The notes under the pieces: model-generated
The model's input: the letters and a program-made list of their open reading frames with translations, nothing else
Told to the model about the DNA's origin: nothing
The model's database searches: none
Made by a program: the position numbers and the translations under genes
Assembly: GCA_008125075.1 (NCBI GenBank)
Contig: VLTH01000002.1
Coordinates: 1,469,351-1,533,350 of the forward strand
Length of the DNA: 64,000 bases
Reading direction: 5' to 3'
DNA from: Acetivibrio alkalicellulosi
GTDB lineage: Bacteria > Bacillota > Clostridia > Acetivibrionales > Acetivibrionaceae
Part shown: in pieces, positions 62,812 through 64,000 of the stretch
How positions within the stretch are numbered: position 1 is the first letter of the stretch
How the letters are laid out: every line of letters starts with the position of its first letter

Positions 62812-64000
62812 CTATCTGTCTACCTGCACTTTATAATCATCTCTTTTTGAATATCTGTTATCAATAATTATTATGTCACCTTTGAAAAATTCTGAATTAT
62901 GAGCGTTTATGCCACCTTCTTCATCCCATTTATCAATTACAATATCTTTATCCACATATTTAAATACCACTTGATCATTTTTTATTCCTTCAATTACAAA
63001 CTCTACTATTATATATCCGCCTTTTAACTGATTACTTTCTATATGTGGTTCTTTATCTTTTACTATAGGTATGCTTTCAGATGGGATAAAGTATGCACCT
63101 CTCCATTCTCCTTCTATTTCATCCTTTGCTACCATTGGAAATTTGTCTATAAGTGATAGAGATCCTAACTTATCTTTATTATATATAATTTCTAAACTAT
63201 CTCTATCACTTCCAGTTTTAATAAGATAAGTTGTACCCATATTGTAATAAAGATCAATCCTTTTATCACTTCCCTTTGAAGGATCATATGTATGGTAAAA
63301 CCTTGGCTTTATTTCCACCCTGTCAACATCTCCTGAAAGACTGTTTAATCCTCTGCTATTAAATCTAAAGAAAAATGCATATCCCTTTTTAATGTGTGTA
63401 TTTTTTATATCAGGTCTATTTCCAACAGGTAATTCACTTAACTTTATTTCTACACCTTTAGAAGCTCCATCACTGTTATGAAAAAATGTCCTCCATGATG
63501 GATCTTCTATTCCTGTTATTCTAAAATTGTACAACTCACAAATAATTCTTATTCTATTATTTGATAATGTAAATGAATTACCTGCTCTGTCTTCTACATA
63601 TACATTTAAATACCAGTCACCTGTGCGTATTTTGTCTTGATGTACAGGTATTTCAATTGTTTCATTTGTAGCTCTTCCCTCAGATGTTTTTATAGGAAGC
63701 TCAACTGCCTCACCTTGATCTCCTTGACTATGCCATCTGTATATTACTTTATTAATACCACTTAAATTATCACTTATATTAAATGATATTGCGTTGTCAG
63801 GATGATAATAATATCCATTCCATCCATTTTCAAATCTTACTCTTCCAGTTTCATTATATTTAATTTCAGGTGATGTACTGTCTATTTTGTATATACCAGA
63901 GTTACTGTTAAATAAGTTTGTTGGCCTTCCTGTATCGGGTAAAGAAGTCGAATTCCATTGAAGAAAAGCACCCCCATTTGGAATATTTGATGGAATCATT
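62812..64000 (-). CDS. Large secreted/surface protein (DUF5704-like), copy 2, 3' part
   Basis: The last ~395 codons of a gene that continues beyond the right edge. It aligns without gaps to the end of the gene at 10721, with about 20 residue changes (for example VSDLPVGNRLD to LSELPVGNRPD). Ig-like segments TGDWYLNVYVEDRAGNSF are kept. The open frame is intact. Two direct copies 52 kb apart could recombine. Confidence 0.7.
   Translation of the reverse strand, partial: MIPSNIPNGGAFLQWNSTSLPDTGRPTNLFNSNSGIYKIDSTSPEIKYNETGRVRFENGWNGYYYHPDNAISFNISDNLSGINKVIYRWHSQGDQGEAVELPIKTSEGRATNETIEIPVHQDKIRTGDWYLNVYVEDRAGNSFTLSNNRIRIICELYNFRITGIEDPSWRTFFHNSDGASKGVEIKLSELPVGNRPDIKNTHIKKGYAFFFRFNSRGLNSLSGDVDRVEIKPRFYHTYDPSKGSDKRIDLYYNMGTTYLIKTGSDRDSLEIIYNKDKLGSLSLIDKFPMVAKDEIEGEWRGAYFIPSESIPIVKDKEPHIESNQLKGGYIIVEFVIEGIKNDQVVFKYVDKDIVIDKWDEEGGINAHNSEFFKGDIIIIDNRYSKRDDYKVQVDR

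Noticed and set aside
1..64000. tRNA or rRNA genes as island integration sites
   Set aside because: I found no cloverleaf-like or rRNA-like sequence in the window.

Overview
The window is AT-rich (roughly 70% A+T by eye), with Firmicutes-type Shine-Dalgarno sequences and frequent TTG/GTG starts. It carries a dockerin-bearing GH11 xylanase (51772-54438) and copper-amine-oxidase-type cell-surface proteins. This points to a cellulosome-forming, low-GC anaerobic clostridium; the species cannot be named from the window. Most genes lie on the minus strand. The segment is a defence island with many broken genes, duplications and fragments.

Layout. 1-3486: the jetC (5' part), jetB and jetA genes of a Wadjet system. 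3670-10256: a duplicated ~0.8 kb element, a PIN/RHH toxin-antitoxin pair, a radical SAM-Nudix fusion, a lipoprotein, a GNAT enzyme, and decayed SDR and VapC genes. 10721-14238: two surface-protein genes. 14530-14940: an AAA ATPase remnant. 15034-19728: an unrecognised four-gene cassette (HNH-like nuclease with membrane helices, TerB-like protein, glycine-rich membrane protein, Cys-rich protein). 20239-29152: type III restriction-modification (Res, Mod) with a DUF4391-like protein and an SNF2-type helicase. 29438-48345: a type III-D-like CRISPR-Cas locus. 48548-57688: an Rpn nuclease, a nucleotidyltransferase pair, the xylanase, and many gene fragments. 57762-60460: a large inverted repeat and an intact IS21-type element. 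60488-64000: the second copy of the 0.8 kb element, a second Rpn nuclease, and a ~95% identical second copy of the 3' half of the surface gene at 10721.

The CRISPR locus has two operons, each headed by its own leader and array. Leader 1, a 10-repeat array, cas1, cas2, RT-PrimPol and cas6 form the adaptation/processing half. Leader 2, a 4-repeat array, cas10, csx10, a double-Cas7 gene, csx19, a large RAMP gene, csx20, a CARF gene and a six-helix membrane protein form the interference/signalling half. In both operons the last, degenerate repeat ends about 20 bases before the start codon of the first cas gene, so array and cas genes probably share one transcript that Cas6 would cut. The reverse transcriptase and PrimPol are split by a one-base shift at a run of eight A's, directly after the primase metal-binding motif DxD. 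Several spacers look like the sense strand of mRNA, one with a complete Shine-Dalgarno and start codon, so those crRNAs would be antisense to mRNA.

The strongest candidates for undescribed biology are the A8-split RT-PrimPol, the leader-array-operon arrangement, the CARF plus membrane-protein pair beside Csx20, and the HNH/TerB/glycine-rich cassette. Several other genes here are also broken at A-runs (9798, 61246), so homopolymer error or slippage must be excluded before the split is called functional.
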